Assembly: GCF_004551525.1 (NCBI RefSeq)
Contig: NZ_SATR01000001.1
Span: 186,001 to 250,000 of the forward strand
Length of the DNA: 64,000 nucleotides
DNA from: Vibrio ouci
GTDB lineage: Bacteria; Pseudomonadota; Gammaproteobacteria; Enterobacterales; Vibrionaceae
Reading direction: 5' to 3'
Under the pieces are notes generated by a model. That model saw nothing but the letters and a program-made list of their open reading frames with translations. It ran no database searches and was not told where the DNA came from. This document shows positions 48,678-58,364 of this stretch, one piece after another. The translations under genes were made by a program, and so were the position numbers. How positions within the stretch are numbered: the stretch's first letter is position 1; each line of letters opens with the position of its first letter.

Positions 48678-49967
48678 TTAGTGCAACTTCAGGTTAGGAC
48701 GAAGTACACGGTTGATGCGTCCCATCAGGATAATCAAACCCGTTTTGAACATACCATGCAAAGCCATCTGATGTAGGCGATACAGCGAGATATACACCAC
48801 GCGTGCGATACGACCTTCAACCATCATTGAGCCCTTAGTTAGGTTACCCATTAAGCTACCTACCGTAGAGAAACGGCTTAGAGAGACCAATGAGCCCTTA
48901 TCTTTGTAGACATAAGATTTCATGTCACGACCGTTCAACTTAGCAACGATATTCGAGAAAGCACAGCTCGACATCTGGTGTGCGGCTTGAGCGCGTGGTG
49001 GCACAAATGAGCCATCTGCTTGAGTACACTGAGCCAAATCACCAATCACGAAAATATCGTCATCACGAGTGGTTTGCAGCGTATCTTTCACGACCAACTG
49101 GTTAATGCGGTTAGTCTCAAGGCCGGCAATATCTTTAATAAAGTCTGGAGCCTTGATGCCTGCTGCCCACACCATGATTTGTGCAGGGATCTTCTCACCA
49201 TCTTTAGTCACCAAGCCATCTTTATCCGCCTGTGTCACCATAGTGGCTGTGCGAACATTAACGCCAAGCTTAGTTAGCTCTTGGTGCGCTGCACCAGAAA
49301 TACGTGGTGGCAGTGCTGGAAGAATACGTTCACCCGCTTCAACAAGGTTTACGTTCAGTTTGCTTGAATCAAGATCGCCAAAGCCATAGGTACGCAGCTC
49401 TTTCACCGCATTGTGCAGTTCAGCTGAAAGCTCTACACCAGTCGCACCAGCACCCACAATCGCGATATCTACTGTACCATTACCATTTTTAGCGTGCAGT
49501 TTAAGGAACTGATTGTTCATTTCAGTGCGGAAGCGATGAGCCTGCTCAGGGCTATCTAAGAAGATACAGTTCTCGCGAACACCTGGAGTATTAAAATCAT
49601 TCGATGTTGAACCGATAGACATCACCAAAATGTCGTAATCGAGTTCACGACTAGGCATTAGCAGCTCGCCATTTTCATCTTTCAGTTCACGCAGCTTAAT
49701 CACTTTACGTTCACGGTCGATGTCTTCAAGGCTACCCATTTGGAAGTCAAAGTGGTGGTTTTTAGCATGAGCGCGGTAGCTTAAAGCATCCACACCTTCA
49801 TCAAGTGAACCTGTTGCGACTTCGTGCAAAAGTGGCTTCCAAAGGTGACTCGCCTTGCGGTCAACCAAAGTCACTTTTGCACGACCTTTACGGCCCAAAG
49901 TACGGCCAAGTTTAGTCACAAGCTCAAGGCCGCCTGCGCCGCCGCCTACTACGATAATTCGTGTCAC
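48678..49967 (-). CDS. ndh: NADH:quinone oxidoreductase type 2 (NDH-2)
   Basis: The 429-residue monotopic flavoprotein has the FAD-binding GGGAGGLE at residues 8-15, a second nucleotide motif [13 protein letters not shown] (NADH) and the late FAD contact [10 protein letters not shown]. It passes electrons from NADH to quinone without pumping protons. The open frame extends to 50021, but GTG 49967 has GAGG before it and gives the family start [10 protein letters not shown] perfect FNR box lies upstream, in line with anaerobic repression known in E. coli. Confidence 0.93.
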   Translation of the reverse strand: MTRIIVVGGGAGGLELVTKLGRTLGRKGRAKVTLVDRKASHLWKPLLHEVATGSLDEGVDALSYRAHAKNHHFDFQMGSLEDIDRERKVIKLRELKDENGELLMPSRELDYDILVMSIGSTSNDFNTPGVRENCIFLDSPEQAHRFRTEMNNQFLKLHAKNGNGTVDIAIVGAGATGVELSAELHNAVKELRTYGFGDLDSSKLNVNLVEAGERILPALPPRISGAAHQELTKLGVNVRTATMVTQADKDGLVTKDGEKIPAQIMVWAAGIKAPDFIKDIAGLETNRINQLVVKDTLQTTRDDDIFVIGDLAQCTQADGSFVPPRAQAAHQMSSCAFSNIVAKLNGRDMKSYVYKDKGSLVSLSRFSTVGSLMGNLTKGSMMVEGRIARVVYISLYRLHQMALHGMFKTGLIILMGRINRVLRPNLKLH

Positions 49968-50199
49968 AGCTACATTCCTCAAAAAAGTTAATAAATGTGT
50001 TTCAACATGGCTAAAAACCACATCGATAAAATTTGGTTCTTTTTTATTCAGTCAGCTTCTATCTATAGAGCACACACTGGTAGAGGTGTTGTTCGAAATA
50101 CGACACGCTTATTGGATAATAAAGCCTTATGGCTAAGCACTAATCTGCAACAAGATCAGTTAATAATGGGTAAGCTTTTCACTCACTCTCAATTTTTTT

Positions 50200-50213
50200 T
50201 GATATTTATCAAA
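50200..50213 (-). promoter_or_regulatory. Perfect FNR box upstream of ndh
   Basis: TTGAT-ATTT-ATCAA matches the FNR consensus at all ten positions. It lies about 235 bases before the ndh start, downstream of the ycfP terminator. FNR repression of ndh is established in E. coli. The 407-base gap (49968-50374) otherwise holds only AT-rich DNA and the ycfP terminator; the exact ndh promoter is not clear to me. Confidence 0.72.
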
Positions 50214-50315
50214 AAATTTATAGTGAACTCATTATATAGGGCAAAATGTGCTTCGCAACTAAAGAATGCGCTGATCTCATTTAAAGTTGTAAGGATTTTG
50301 ACTGGATTGAACAAT

Positions 50316-50347
50316 AAAAAAGCGACGTTAATAAATAACGTCGCTTT
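50316..50347 (-). terminator. ycfP terminator
   Basis: On the minus strand AAGCGACGTTA / TAACGTCGCTT is followed by TTTTTT. It insulates ndh from the upstream genes. Confidence 0.85.
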
Positions 50348-50374
50348 CACTATTCTATTCGGAGACAACACCCA

Positions 50375-50914
50375 CTACGCGTTTTTGAATGCCTTCATTG
50401 TCTGAAGATGCTGGGAGATTTTTTTAAACTTGTGAGTCTGGGTCTCATCCCAAATGATGTCGTAGTAATCTTCTAATTCAGCGACTGTTTTGCTGTTATC
50501 GTGAATCTCATCGTCTTTGGATAGAATCACTAAACAGCGGCCTTTGTTTTTGGTTCGGAACTCAGAAACACATTTGGTCGCGATATCTTCATACTCCTCT
50601 GGACGGTCAATACGACCTTCCATATTACGCGCTGGGTGCAAGTTAGGGTTGAAGATAACCTGCTTAATTCCGCATAAAAAACCAATTCTTTCGGACCAGT
50701 AACCACCAAGTCCTACCCCACAGATGATCGGCGCTTTGTCGTCTGATTGCTCAATCACTTTATGTACTTCTTTGAGAAGGTGCTGCATATCGTGCTTAGG
50801 GTGAAGCGTGCTGTAGTTGATAAAACGCACATCATCATCAATAAACTGCAGTTGAAGCACTTTTTCGTGATTGCCTGGGCTGGTTGAATCAAAACCGTGT
50901 AAATAAATAATCAT
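50375..50914 (-). CDS. ycfP: YcfP family protein (alpha/beta hydrolase-like, UPF0227)
   Basis: The 179-residue cytosolic protein starts [19 protein letters not shown], the mark of the YcfP/YqiA esterase-like family, and has [13 protein letters not shown] where hydrolases hold the nucleophile (GXSXG is replaced by GVGLG here, so catalysis is doubtful). The length matches E. coli YcfP (180). The gene order thiK..ycfP-ndh is conserved with E. coli, except that nagZ is missing between thiK and ycfP. AGGGGA precedes the ATG. Confidence 0.88.
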   Translation of the reverse strand: MIIYLHGFDSTSPGNHEKVLQLQFIDDDVRFINYSTLHPKHDMQHLLKEVHKVIEQSDDKAPIICGVGLGGYWSERIGFLCGIKQVIFNPNLHPARNMEGRIDRPEEYEDIATKCVSEFRTKNKGRCLVILSKDDEIHDNSKTVAELEDYYDIIWDETQTHKFKKISQHLQTMKAFKNA

Positions 50915-51015
50915 CGTATAATCCCCTGATCCTTATGAGCTTAATCTACCACGAAAAATAAGGTTTAAAAGCAACAGACTAGAGTTAACCTCTACCGATG
51001 CATCAAACAGTGATC

Positions 51016-51870
51016 TTAGCTACAAAATGCTTGTTGAAGCTTTTCGGCTTGGGTTAAATATTGTTCATCTCCCCATAGCTGATAAGCCAACAAGTACCAT
51101 AGCATCGCCATCATTGTCGCTCTTGGTTTCCAAGCCAGCACGCCCTCGACCCAATCATCAACGCCGTCGATACCACGTAATTGACAGTATCGATATACGG
51201 ATTCCAAAGGTTTCTCATCCATCACATCGATACTAAGAGTGAGATCTAGGCGTGGGTCAGCCAGTGCAGCGTATTCCCAATCGATGACTTTGTTGCCCTG
51301 CTCGGTCTTCACCATGTTATAGCCTGCTAAGTCAAAATGGCATAGAGATAAACCCACGTCGGCCAGATTAGGAGCGGTACGCCAACGATTATAGATTTCT
51401 GCGTATGCTGCCACTTTGAGTTCATCAGATAATAACATCCAATAATGATCCACTCGGGCCGTATAGTTAAATGGGGCAAGAGGAAGACGCTGAGTATCTA
51501 AATCATGAATTCTAATCATGGTGTGAAGTAACGAATCAAAACTCAAACTATCCGTCAGAGGTGTCCCTTCTATCCAGTCGACAAGCAGACCTTGGTCATT
51601 AATATGAATAGCTGTGGGAGCGAGATGGCTTGGTTCAATAGCCGAAAGGATTTGATATTCTTGAAAGCGTGAAATGGAAAACGCTTTGGTGATGTGCGTT
51701 GCTGGGCGCCACACATAAGACTTATTGTCTGTCGTAACGATTTTCCAGCAACGATTTGTGAGCCCTCCGGTCAGCGTCTGTGCATAATCCGGAGGAATAG
51801 AGAAAAAGTGGTCTAACGACAATAACGAACGATCAAGATGACAAGCTTCGTTCCAAGACATCCTCGCCAT
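51016..51870 (-). CDS. thiK: Probable thiamine kinase / aminoglycoside-phosphotransferase fold
   Basis: The 284-residue protein has the phosphotransferase motifs LCHFDLAGYNMV (catalytic Asp, Asn for Mg) and VIDWEYAALADPRLDL (metal-binding Asp), with the N-terminal GGLTNRCWKI nucleotide loop. In E. coli the counterpart YcfN/ThiK phosphorylates thiamine for salvage. The assignment rests on position between lpoB and ycfP and on domain type; another small-alcohol kinase activity is possible. The start at 51870 has AGGAG seven bases upstream. Confidence 0.72.
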   Translation of the reverse strand: MARMSWNEACHLDRSLLSLDHFFSIPPDYAQTLTGGLTNRCWKIVTTDNKSYVWRPATHITKAFSISRFQEYQILSAIEPSHLAPTAIHINDQGLLVDWIEGTPLTDSLSFDSLLHTMIRIHDLDTQRLPLAPFNYTARVDHYWMLLSDELKVAAYAEIYNRWRTAPNLADVGLSLCHFDLAGYNMVKTEQGNKVIDWEYAALADPRLDLTLSIDVMDEKPLESVYRYCQLRGIDGVDDWVEGVLAWKPRATMMAMLWYLLAYQLWGDEQYLTQAEKLQQAFCS

Positions 51871-51892
51871 AGCTCACTCCTTCTCTAACTCA

Positions 51893-52483
51893 TTATAGGC
51901 CTAAGAAGCTCTTAGACTCTTGCTTGCGAATTTCAGTCTCGTCCGCCCACTCAATAAGACCTGTTTCTAGATCCATTAAGCGCATTGTCATCTTGTAGTA
52001 AACGTCTTTGTCACTACCTGCGTTCTTGGCAATGCTTGATAGGTTGCCGTAAAGCATGTACTGCGCACCAACCATCTTACCAAACTGAATTGCTGTGCTC
52101 TGATTTACAAGCTCATCGTTGTTTTGGAAGTTCAGTTGTTCACGAACAGACTCGACACGGTCCATATCTACAAAACGGAACTTACCAGAGTTCAGCATTT
52201 TAGTGCTGATACTGTCTGTGATAGATTCAGTATCAATGTGTTCACTGGTTTTGTTCTTGATTCGTTCTACAAACACAATTGGACGAGAATCGCGCGTGAT
52301 GGCCGCGACAGAGCCAGACATCATCATGCTATCAACCATTTCACCGGCAATTTTTTGCAAGTCTGTTGAACCAAAGTCGATTGTCGTTGTTTCAACGGCT
52401 TGAGCGTCCCCGTAGCTCACTTGGTTTGAACAACCACCCAATACAACCGCTAAACCAAGTAATGCAATTACACTTTTTTTCAT
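51893..52483 (-). CDS. lpoB: Lipoprotein activator of penicillin-binding protein LpoB family
   Basis: The 196-residue product is a lipoprotein (LGGC, lipid on Cys18) whose folded domain begins near residue 45 and shows IVFVERIKNKTSEHIDTESI and YKMTMRLMDLETGLIEWADE as in LpoB/YcfM. In E. coli LpoB reaches from the outer membrane to activate PBP1b. The residue 20-40 linker is shorter than the long proline-rich arm of E. coli LpoB, so reach or partner may differ. It is the third minus-strand gene after the COG3014 and ycfL genes. Confidence 0.8.
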   Translation of the reverse strand: MKKSVIALLGLAVVLGGCSNQVSYGDAQAVETTTIDFGSTDLQKIAGEMVDSMMMSGSVAAITRDSRPIVFVERIKNKTSEHIDTESITDSISTKMLNSGKFRFVDMDRVESVREQLNFQNNDELVNQSTAIQFGKMVGAQYMLYGNLSSIAKNAGSDKDVYYKMTMRLMDLETGLIEWADETEIRKQESKSFLGL

Positions 52484-52520
52484 TGTCGGTTCCTTAAAAT
52501 TATCCTTTGTTACTACTTAA

Positions 52521-52910
52521 TTAGTTATCTAGCTGACGAATCTGAACTCGGAACTGAGTTCCATTTGGATTGATCGACACTTCTGAAATTGAGATTTCTT
52601 CAGTACCTCGAACAATTGCTTGTCTCCATGGGCTTAGCTTGTTGTTCACTTCTAAGCCTTGGTCGTCATACCAATAGAAACGATATTGTACGTGTTGATC
52701 ACCCGTGTATTGACTCACAAGTCGTACTACGCCACGCGCTCTGCCATCAACTTCAGTCGTTGAAATATCATCGATCTTCAAACGCCCGGCTAATACGTTG
52801 TCACCAAAAATGACCGTTTGAGATGCGCCATCAATACGTAGCCCTGCGGTATTGTCTGCACAGCCAACGATGGCCAATACTGTCACTAATGAAATAAGCC
52901 ATTTTTTCAT
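52521..52910 (-). CDS. ycfL: YcfL family lipoprotein
   Basis: The 129-residue product has a lipoprotein signal (VGC, lipid on Cys17) and a small beta-rich domain with the family segment YRFYWYDDQGLEV and SINPNGTQFRVQIR. The function is unknown; in E. coli it lies upstream of lpoB, as here. Its ATG overlaps the stop of the upstream gene (ATGA), which couples the translation of the two. Confidence 0.85.
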   Translation of the reverse strand: MKKWLISLVTVLAIVGCADNTAGLRIDGASQTVIFGDNVLAGRLKIDDISTTEVDGRARGVVRLVSQYTGDQHVQYRFYWYDDQGLEVNNKLSPWRQAIVRGTEEISISEVSINPNGTQFRVQIRQLDN

Positions 52911-54313
52911 CGTATGTTTCCTAACTGTTTATGCCAAATCGTGGCATTGTTTCCTTGCCGTGAGAGCCAAACTAACACTGTTCGCCCAGCCTCCACGTTA
53001 AATGTATATGGTTGTCCGTTGAGCAATATGCTCTGCTCACCCGGTTTAACAACCTCGCTCGAACTGTAAATCTCGCTTGGGAGCGTCAGCCAACTGCGTG
53101 TATCCGGTTGCTCGGTCAATGTATTCCATACGTTGAAAAGCAAATTGCCGACATCATCGCCCTGTGCAGCTTCTTTTCTCAATCGGTCTTTAGCCCAGAC
53201 TCTTAAGCCTTGTCTAATGATGATGTTAGGCATTCGCTCAGAGAGATCTTGCTTCGCCATTAAATTCACATCACTCAACATATCCGCGGAAAGCGATTGG
53301 CTATTAAGAGACAATGCGCCAAAACTCTGCTCACGCGTTTCTGGATAGTAGGGTAACGAAATACTGTACCAAGCCCCATTTCCTCTACTGTCATATAGAG
53401 GTAAAGCTTGTTTCCACCCTTGCATCGCTTCAACAACACCACGCTCATCGATCACAATAACGCGGCTTTTGCCTTGCGTAAGATAGCTGGCTTTGCCGTA
53501 ACGTTTTTCCAGTTTTGCTAGGTCTTCTCGCATACCTAAACGCTTAGCAACACGCTTAGTGCCTTCGATAACTTGTTGGTTATCAGGCATGACCGCTAAC
53601 GCGCGTCGATAATCCACATAAGCACTGTTTAAATCCCTATCCGCTTCATATAGCAACGCCGACAAATAGAGTAAGTAACCATTTTGAACGGCCTGCAATT
53701 TCTGACCCGCATCTGGATAGTTCGACAAGATGCTACCTAAATTTGGCGTCAGGCCCTGCTGCTCCATTTGGTTTTGAGCGGACTCTAGCTCTTTCTCTCT
53801 ATCTTTACGTGCTTGCTCTTGAACTTGGTTTGCTCGACGCATCTCAATTAACGCGCCTTCAAGATCGTTGTCTTTAAGGTAATTAAGCCCTAGGTAAAGA
53901 TGCAAGAAGCCCAGTTCATAATCGGCAGGGTGATACGTTTTTAAATTGTCATTAACAGCTAAAGCGCCCACGCTCATCGCACTTTCAGAAAGAGAGACTG
54001 TTGCTTGATCTTGCTGAATTCGCACAGCTCGATCACTATCATCAAACGCCGATTTACTCTCAACGTATTGCTGGTTGAGTAAATAGACTCGACCTTTTTC
54101 AAAGTTATCTAGAATATCTCCCGCAACTTGTTCAGGTAGTAACGTCTCAGCTTGTTGATAGTCTCCGCTTCTCACCTTTTGATGCAGTTCGTTATTTTGT
54201 GCGCTGTAGTGGCTAAATAGATTGCCTGCAGATAAGTTGGCGCATGCAGAAAGCACGAAGGAACTGCCGATGACGAATGCCAGTCGAATGTGTTTATGCA
54301 CTTGGTATTCCAT
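52907..54313 (-). CDS. COG3014-like lipoprotein with TPR-type repeats
   Basis: The 468-residue product starts with a lipoprotein signal (VLSAC, lipid on Cys24) and contains helical repeat-like stretches (residues ~60-250, with LGFLHLYLGLNYLKDNDLEGA and DLNSAYVDYRRALAVMPDN), followed by a beta-rich C-terminal half. The exact job is unknown. It is coupled to ycfL and lies upstream of lpoB, so a role with peptidoglycan-synthesis activators is likely by context. E. coli lacks it in this place. Confidence 0.72.
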   Translation of the reverse strand: MEYQVHKHIRLAFVIGSSFVLSACANLSAGNLFSHYSAQNNELHQKVRSGDYQQAETLLPEQVAGDILDNFEKGRVYLLNQQYVESKSAFDDSDRAVRIQQDQATVSLSESAMSVGALAVNDNLKTYHPADYELGFLHLYLGLNYLKDNDLEGALIEMRRANQVQEQARKDREKELESAQNQMEQQGLTPNLGSILSNYPDAGQKLQAVQNGYLLYLSALLYEADRDLNSAYVDYRRALAVMPDNQQVIEGTKRVAKRLGMREDLAKLEKRYGKASYLTQGKSRVIVIDERGVVEAMQGWKQALPLYDSRGNGAWYSISLPYYPETREQSFGALSLNSQSLSADMLSDVNLMAKQDLSERMPNIIIRQGLRVWAKDRLRKEAAQGDDVGNLLFNVWNTLTEQPDTRSWLTLPSEIYSSSEVVKPGEQSILLNGQPYTFNVEAGRTVLVWLSRQGNNATIWHKQLGNIR

Positions 54314-54412
54314 AGTTGTCAGTAAGAGCGCAGTTAGACTCGCTACGCTCTAAATTTATCCTTGCTTAAGACAACACGAGAGCGAATTTGTTCGATATGT
54401 CTTAGCTAAGAG

Positions 54413-54763
54413 CTAGCTCATTAACATTGGACCTAATGGACGGCCGCCAACAAGGTGCATATGAATATGGTAAACCTCTTGGCCACCGTGAGAGTTACAG
54501 TTCACGATCAGACGGTAACCATCTTCGTCGATACCCTCTTCTTTCGCTAGCTTTCGTGCGACCGTAAACATGCGACCCATAACTAGCTCGTCTTCTTCTT
54601 CGATCTCATTAACCGTCGGGATAAGCTTATTTGGGATGATCAAAATGTGACTTGGCGCGCGTGGGTTGATATCTCGAAATGCAGTAACTAGGTCATCTTG
54701 ATAAACAACATCTGCCGGAATTTCTTTACGAATGATTTTACTGAAAATGGTTTCTTCAGCCAT
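54413..54763 (-). CDS. hinT: HIT-family purine nucleoside phosphoramidase HinT
   Basis: The 116-residue hydrolase has the histidine triad HIHMHLVGG (about residues 101-109) and the start [23 protein letters not shown]. It hydrolyses adenosine phosphoramidates. The frame runs to 54832, but ATG 54763 has GGAGCG before it and gives the family start. It leads the minus-strand series to ndh, separated from the lipoprotein gene by 99 bases. Confidence 0.95.
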   Translation of the reverse strand: MAEETIFSKIIRKEIPADVVYQDDLVTAFRDINPRAPSHILIIPNKLIPTVNEIEEEDELVMGRMFTVARKLAKEEGIDEDGYRLIVNCNSHGGQEVYHIHMHLVGGRPLGPMLMS

Positions 54764-54985
54764 GAAGCGCTCCATCGATACGGTTTTATTAGTTGAATTG
54801 ATTCGAGTATGCGCCAAGCTTCGCAAAATCACAATAAAAAACAGTGTTCGTTTAATTTAAATAGCATACGGTCATAGGCGGTTAGCTAAATATGTATTGT
54901 GCGTCATAAAATGCGTGTCTCGTTGTCAATACAATGGTCATCTTTTTGTTAATTTTCTAAGAAATGATAAATAAGGGAGAGATCC

Positions 54986-56977
54986 ATGAAGGGCTCAGTG
55001 ATTAAGCGTATGTACGCTGGCTTTGCATTGATCATAATAATGTTCGTCATCACTACGTTGATGATGATGCGAGGAATGCAGCAGATACACCAAAACTTCG
55101 AAGGTGTATCTAACACTTCACTACCACTGGTTTCACAATCTAACCAAACGAGTGTAGCGCTACTTTCTGCCGATAAACTATTTAAAGACTTTTTGACTAC
55201 ACAAAGCTTCGAACGCATGGACCAACTGTCTGGCCAATTTGAAGAAGTTAAACAAGCCTATAATCAACAGCTATTAAAGTTAGAGCAAGTCAGTACAAAT
55301 CAACCTGAGCTAGCCGAGTCGATTGTTCAGCTTAAAGAGATGGAAGTAAATTACTTCACTGAAGCAACGCAAGCGATGGACAACTACCGCGCGATGTTTG
55401 TCGCACAGGCTCAAGTGCAAAAATCCACTCGTCAATTCCAGCGACTGCACTCTGAATTGAGCTTAGGCATGAAAGAGTATGTCGATGATCAAAGCAGCAT
55501 TTCTGTGAAAGTAATGGCAAAAAGCTATTTCATTAAGCTAAAAGATGCTGAAATGATCACCTCTGATGCACTAGCAAGCAGTGACACTGAGTTCGTCGCT
55601 AAAGCTGTGGCCAAAAACAAGAAAGCGGTGACTCACCTCAACTATGCTTACCGCGGCTTAACCAGCCAGATGCCTGAGATCAAAAAGGCGTTCGATGAAT
55701 CAGTTCAACAGTTTACGATAGACGTTGGTAAAAAAGGAGGCGTGCTAGACCAACATAGCGCCTACCTACAAGCAAAAGATGCGCTCTATGCCAATATCGC
55801 GAACCTAACCCAGCAAGTTGACGCGACCAGCGAACTGCTCGCTTCATTCAGTGCTTTTGCTCAGCAAGGTCTCAACGCCTCGCTAAGCGAAGCCGGCGAA
55901 GTGTACGAGCAAGGTGTCATTCGCTCTGTTTCTATTGGTGCGATTGTGATCTTTATGGCGCTCGCGATCGGTTACCATATTGCTCAAAGTGTACGTGAAC
56001 CTTTAACTCGTATTCTTCGTACTCTTGAATCGCTCACTGAAGGGGATATGACGCAGCGTATCGACATTCGTTACAACAACGAATTCAGCCGTGTGAGTCA
56101 TCATATCAACTCACTGGCCGACAACTTGCACGGAATTTTGGTTGAGCTCAACGATGCCTCAGACAATCTGACCAATACTGCGACAACCAACCAGTCCACC
56201 TCATCGCAGGCTCAATCGCAATTAAGCCAACAACGTGAGCAAACCGCTAACGTAGCGACGGCGATGACCGAAATGGCTCACTCAGTACAAGAAGTCGCGC
56301 AAAGTGCGCAGAACTCTCAGACTATGGTTGAAAAAGTTGAAATTGCATCGGAGTCGGGTCGACAGATCATGGGCACCAACATTTCGACCATCAATCAGCT
56401 CGAAACGCGACTAAATCAATCGGTAGATGCAGTAAAAGACCTCCAAGCGATGAGCAGTCAAATCGGCAGTATCTTAGACGTCATCCGCAATATCGCTGAA
56501 CAGACCAACCTTCTCGCGCTCAACGCGGCCATCGAAGCAGCTCGCGCCGGTGAACAAGGTCGAGGATTCGCGGTCGTTGCTGATGAAGTCCGCGTCCTCG
56601 CGCAGCGCACTACTGAGTCGACGTCAGAAATTGAAAACATGATCAGCAATCTTCAAAGCAGTTCGAGCTCGGCCAACAAGGTCATTCAAAGCTGTAAGGA
56701 CGATATGGAACTATCAGTAGCGCAAGCGTCAAGTGCTAACAGCGCTATGGAAGAAATTCAGGGGCTAATCATGGAAATTAGCCAAATGAGTGGTTACATT
56801 TCTCAAGCCGCTGCTGAACAAAGCGAAACAACCAGTGAGATTGCACGCAATATTGAAGAGATTAATCTGATTGCCGATGCCAGCTATCAAGCGATGGCAG
56901 AGATAGCTCAAACCAGCTCTAACCTCTCTTCGCTAGCGAATCAACAAGGGGATTTAGTACATCGCTTTAAGTTGTAG
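54986..56977 (+). CDS. Methyl-accepting chemotaxis protein
   Basis: The 663-residue chemoreceptor has a transmembrane helix at about residues 11-30, a helical periplasmic domain to about residue 310, a second helix at about 312-335, HAMP ([18 protein letters not shown]) and a full signalling domain with [20 protein letters not shown]. No Cache or PAS feature and no C-terminal CheR-docking pentapeptide are visible. Ligand unknown. GGGAGAG precedes the ATG and a terminator follows, so it is a single-gene unit. Confidence 0.92.
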   Translation: MKGSVIKRMYAGFALIIIMFVITTLMMMRGMQQIHQNFEGVSNTSLPLVSQSNQTSVALLSADKLFKDFLTTQSFERMDQLSGQFEEVKQAYNQQLLKLEQVSTNQPELAESIVQLKEMEVNYFTEATQAMDNYRAMFVAQAQVQKSTRQFQRLHSELSLGMKEYVDDQSSISVKVMAKSYFIKLKDAEMITSDALASSDTEFVAKAVAKNKKAVTHLNYAYRGLTSQMPEIKKAFDESVQQFTIDVGKKGGVLDQHSAYLQAKDALYANIANLTQQVDATSELLASFSAFAQQGLNASLSEAGEVYEQGVIRSVSIGAIVIFMALAIGYHIAQSVREPLTRILRTLESLTEGDMTQRIDIRYNNEFSRVSHHINSLADNLHGILVELNDASDNLTNTATTNQSTSSQAQSQLSQQREQTANVATAMTEMAHSVQEVAQSAQNSQTMVEKVEIASESGRQIMGTNISTINQLETRLNQSVDAVKDLQAMSSQIGSILDVIRNIAEQTNLLALNAAIEAARAGEQGRGFAVVADEVRVLAQRTTESTSEIENMISNLQSSSSSANKVIQSCKDDMELSVAQASSANSAMEEIQGLIMEISQMSGYISQAAAEQSETTSEIARNIEEINLIADASYQAMAEIAQTSSNLSSLANQQGDLVHRFKL

Positions 56978-57008
56978 TTAAGTCAGAAAACAGTAATCAA
57001 TTGAGTTT

Positions 57009-57032
57009 GGGCGACTATTTTCTATAGTCGCC
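57009..57032 (+). terminator. Terminator after the second chemoreceptor gene
   Basis: GGGCGACTA / TAGTCGCCC hairpin followed by TTGTTTTTT. Confidence 0.87.
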
Positions 57033-57124
57033 CTTGTTTTTTAAGGTCCGTGTCATTATATGATTTAATAGGCTTGCCTCCACTTTTCTTACTCTTTTTT
57101 GCAAGCCGAACATGAGGAATTGTT

Positions 57125-58297
57125 ATGGCCGTTCATGTTGGCATTATTGATCAAGACCCAATACGCCTAGTTACCCCATTATTAGATAATCGCACGATTA
57201 GCGATCACATCGTTTTCATCGGGGTGGAATCTCAAGAAGATATGTACCTTCGCCTTCATAGTGTATTGAGCAAAAGAAACATCACTTCAGAATTTTTCCA
57301 AATCCCGAATGTCGCGAATACTTCAAAAATCAAACAAGCCATTATCACATTGGCTGAAGACCTCACTGCTAGAGGTGAAGAGGTAAAACTTAACGCCAGT
57401 TGTGGTCTGCGTCATCGACTACTGTCCGTTTACGAAGTGTTTCGTACTTATCACTGGCCGATTTTCGTTGTCGAGCCCAATAGTGACCGCTTGTGCTGGC
57501 TCTACCCAGATGGCAAAGAAGATACTCAAGTCGAAGACCGTATCACTATCGATGATTATCTCACTGTGTTTGGGGCTCGTGGTGAATTTAACGAACACGA
57601 ATTACCACCGCAACTTGACCAAAAGCTATATGAGCTTGGGGAACGCTGGGCAAGTAATGCATTGGAACTTGGCCCTGGTCTGGCAACACTAAACTATCTT
57701 GCGACCACTTGCCGTAAAGAGCAAAGACTCGATGTGGAGCTTTCTGAGAAACAGCAAGGCTATCGTGAGTTGAATATGCTGCTGACCGACTTAGTCGAAG
57801 CGGACATCGCAACCTACGAGAATGGAGTACTGACCTTTGCCAACGAAGACGCGCGCCGTTTTTCTAATGGTGAGTGGCTAGAGACTCTAGTGCACAGCAC
57901 AGTAAGGCAGATCCAACAAGATATGCCAACCATTCAAGACCGTTCGCTCAACGTTCAAGTCTACCGTCAACTGGGTGATAGAGAAGTGCGTAATGAACTA
58001 GACGTCGCTTCAGTGGTAAACAACAAGCTGCATATCATCGAATGTAAGACGAAAGGGATGCGTGACGACGGTGATGATACGCTTTACAAGCTGGAATCTC
58101 TACGCGACCTTCTAGGTGGCCTACAAGCGCGCGCTATGCTGGTTAGCTTCCGCCCATTGCGTCACAATGATATTACCCGCGCAGAAGACCTTGGCCTCGC
58201 TCTGATTGGCCCTGACGAGCTGAAAGACCTCAAATCTCACTTAGCCGAGTGGTTCGCAGAAGCCGGTGGTCGCGAAGAAGAAATAGCCGATTGCTAA
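57125..58297 (+). CDS. CARF-domain PD-(D/E)XK nuclease, VC1899/Card1 family (DUF1887)
   Basis: The 390-residue protein has an N-terminal CARF domain (residues ~1-140) and a C-terminal restriction-endonuclease fold with Asp293 (NELDVA) and Glu306-X-Lys308 (IIECKTKG). It belongs to the family of V. cholerae VC1899, whose structure is known, and of Card1/Can2, cyclic-oligoadenylate-activated nucleases of type III CRISPR. The usual CARF ligand loop reads NASCGLRHR (residues ~90-98) here, unlike the GGT/K-type loops of CRISPR-linked members. No CRISPR or cas gene is in the window. Single-gene unit between terminators. Confidence 0.88.
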   Translation: MAVHVGIIDQDPIRLVTPLLDNRTISDHIVFIGVESQEDMYLRLHSVLSKRNITSEFFQIPNVANTSKIKQAIITLAEDLTARGEEVKLNASCGLRHRLLSVYEVFRTYHWPIFVVEPNSDRLCWLYPDGKEDTQVEDRITIDDYLTVFGARGEFNEHELPPQLDQKLYELGERWASNALELGPGLATLNYLATTCRKEQRLDVELSEKQQGYRELNMLLTDLVEADIATYENGVLTFANEDARRFSNGEWLETLVHSTVRQIQQDMPTIQDRSLNVQVYRQLGDREVRNELDVASVVNNKLHIIECKTKGMRDDGDDTLYKLESLRDLLGGLQARAMLVSFRPLRHNDITRAEDLGLALIGPDELKDLKSHLAEWFAEAGGREEEIADC

Positions 58298-58318
58298 GCT
58301 AAACGTGATCAGCAAACC

Positions 58319-58348
58319 TAAAAAAACCGCCAAATGGCGGTTTTTTAT
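58319..58348. terminator. Terminator between the CARF gene and fadR
   Basis: AAAAAACCGCCA / TGGCGGTTTTTT hairpin, bidirectional, between converging genes. Confidence 0.88.
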
Positions 58349-58364
58349 TAAAGATGTCTGCTTA

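Noticed and set aside
49995..50405. A 136-codon open frame on the plus strand between ndh and ycfP
   Set aside because: It spans the FNR box, the ndh upstream region and the ycfP terminator, has no convincing ribosome site, and its translation has no domain or coding signature. It looks like chance openness in AT-rich DNA.
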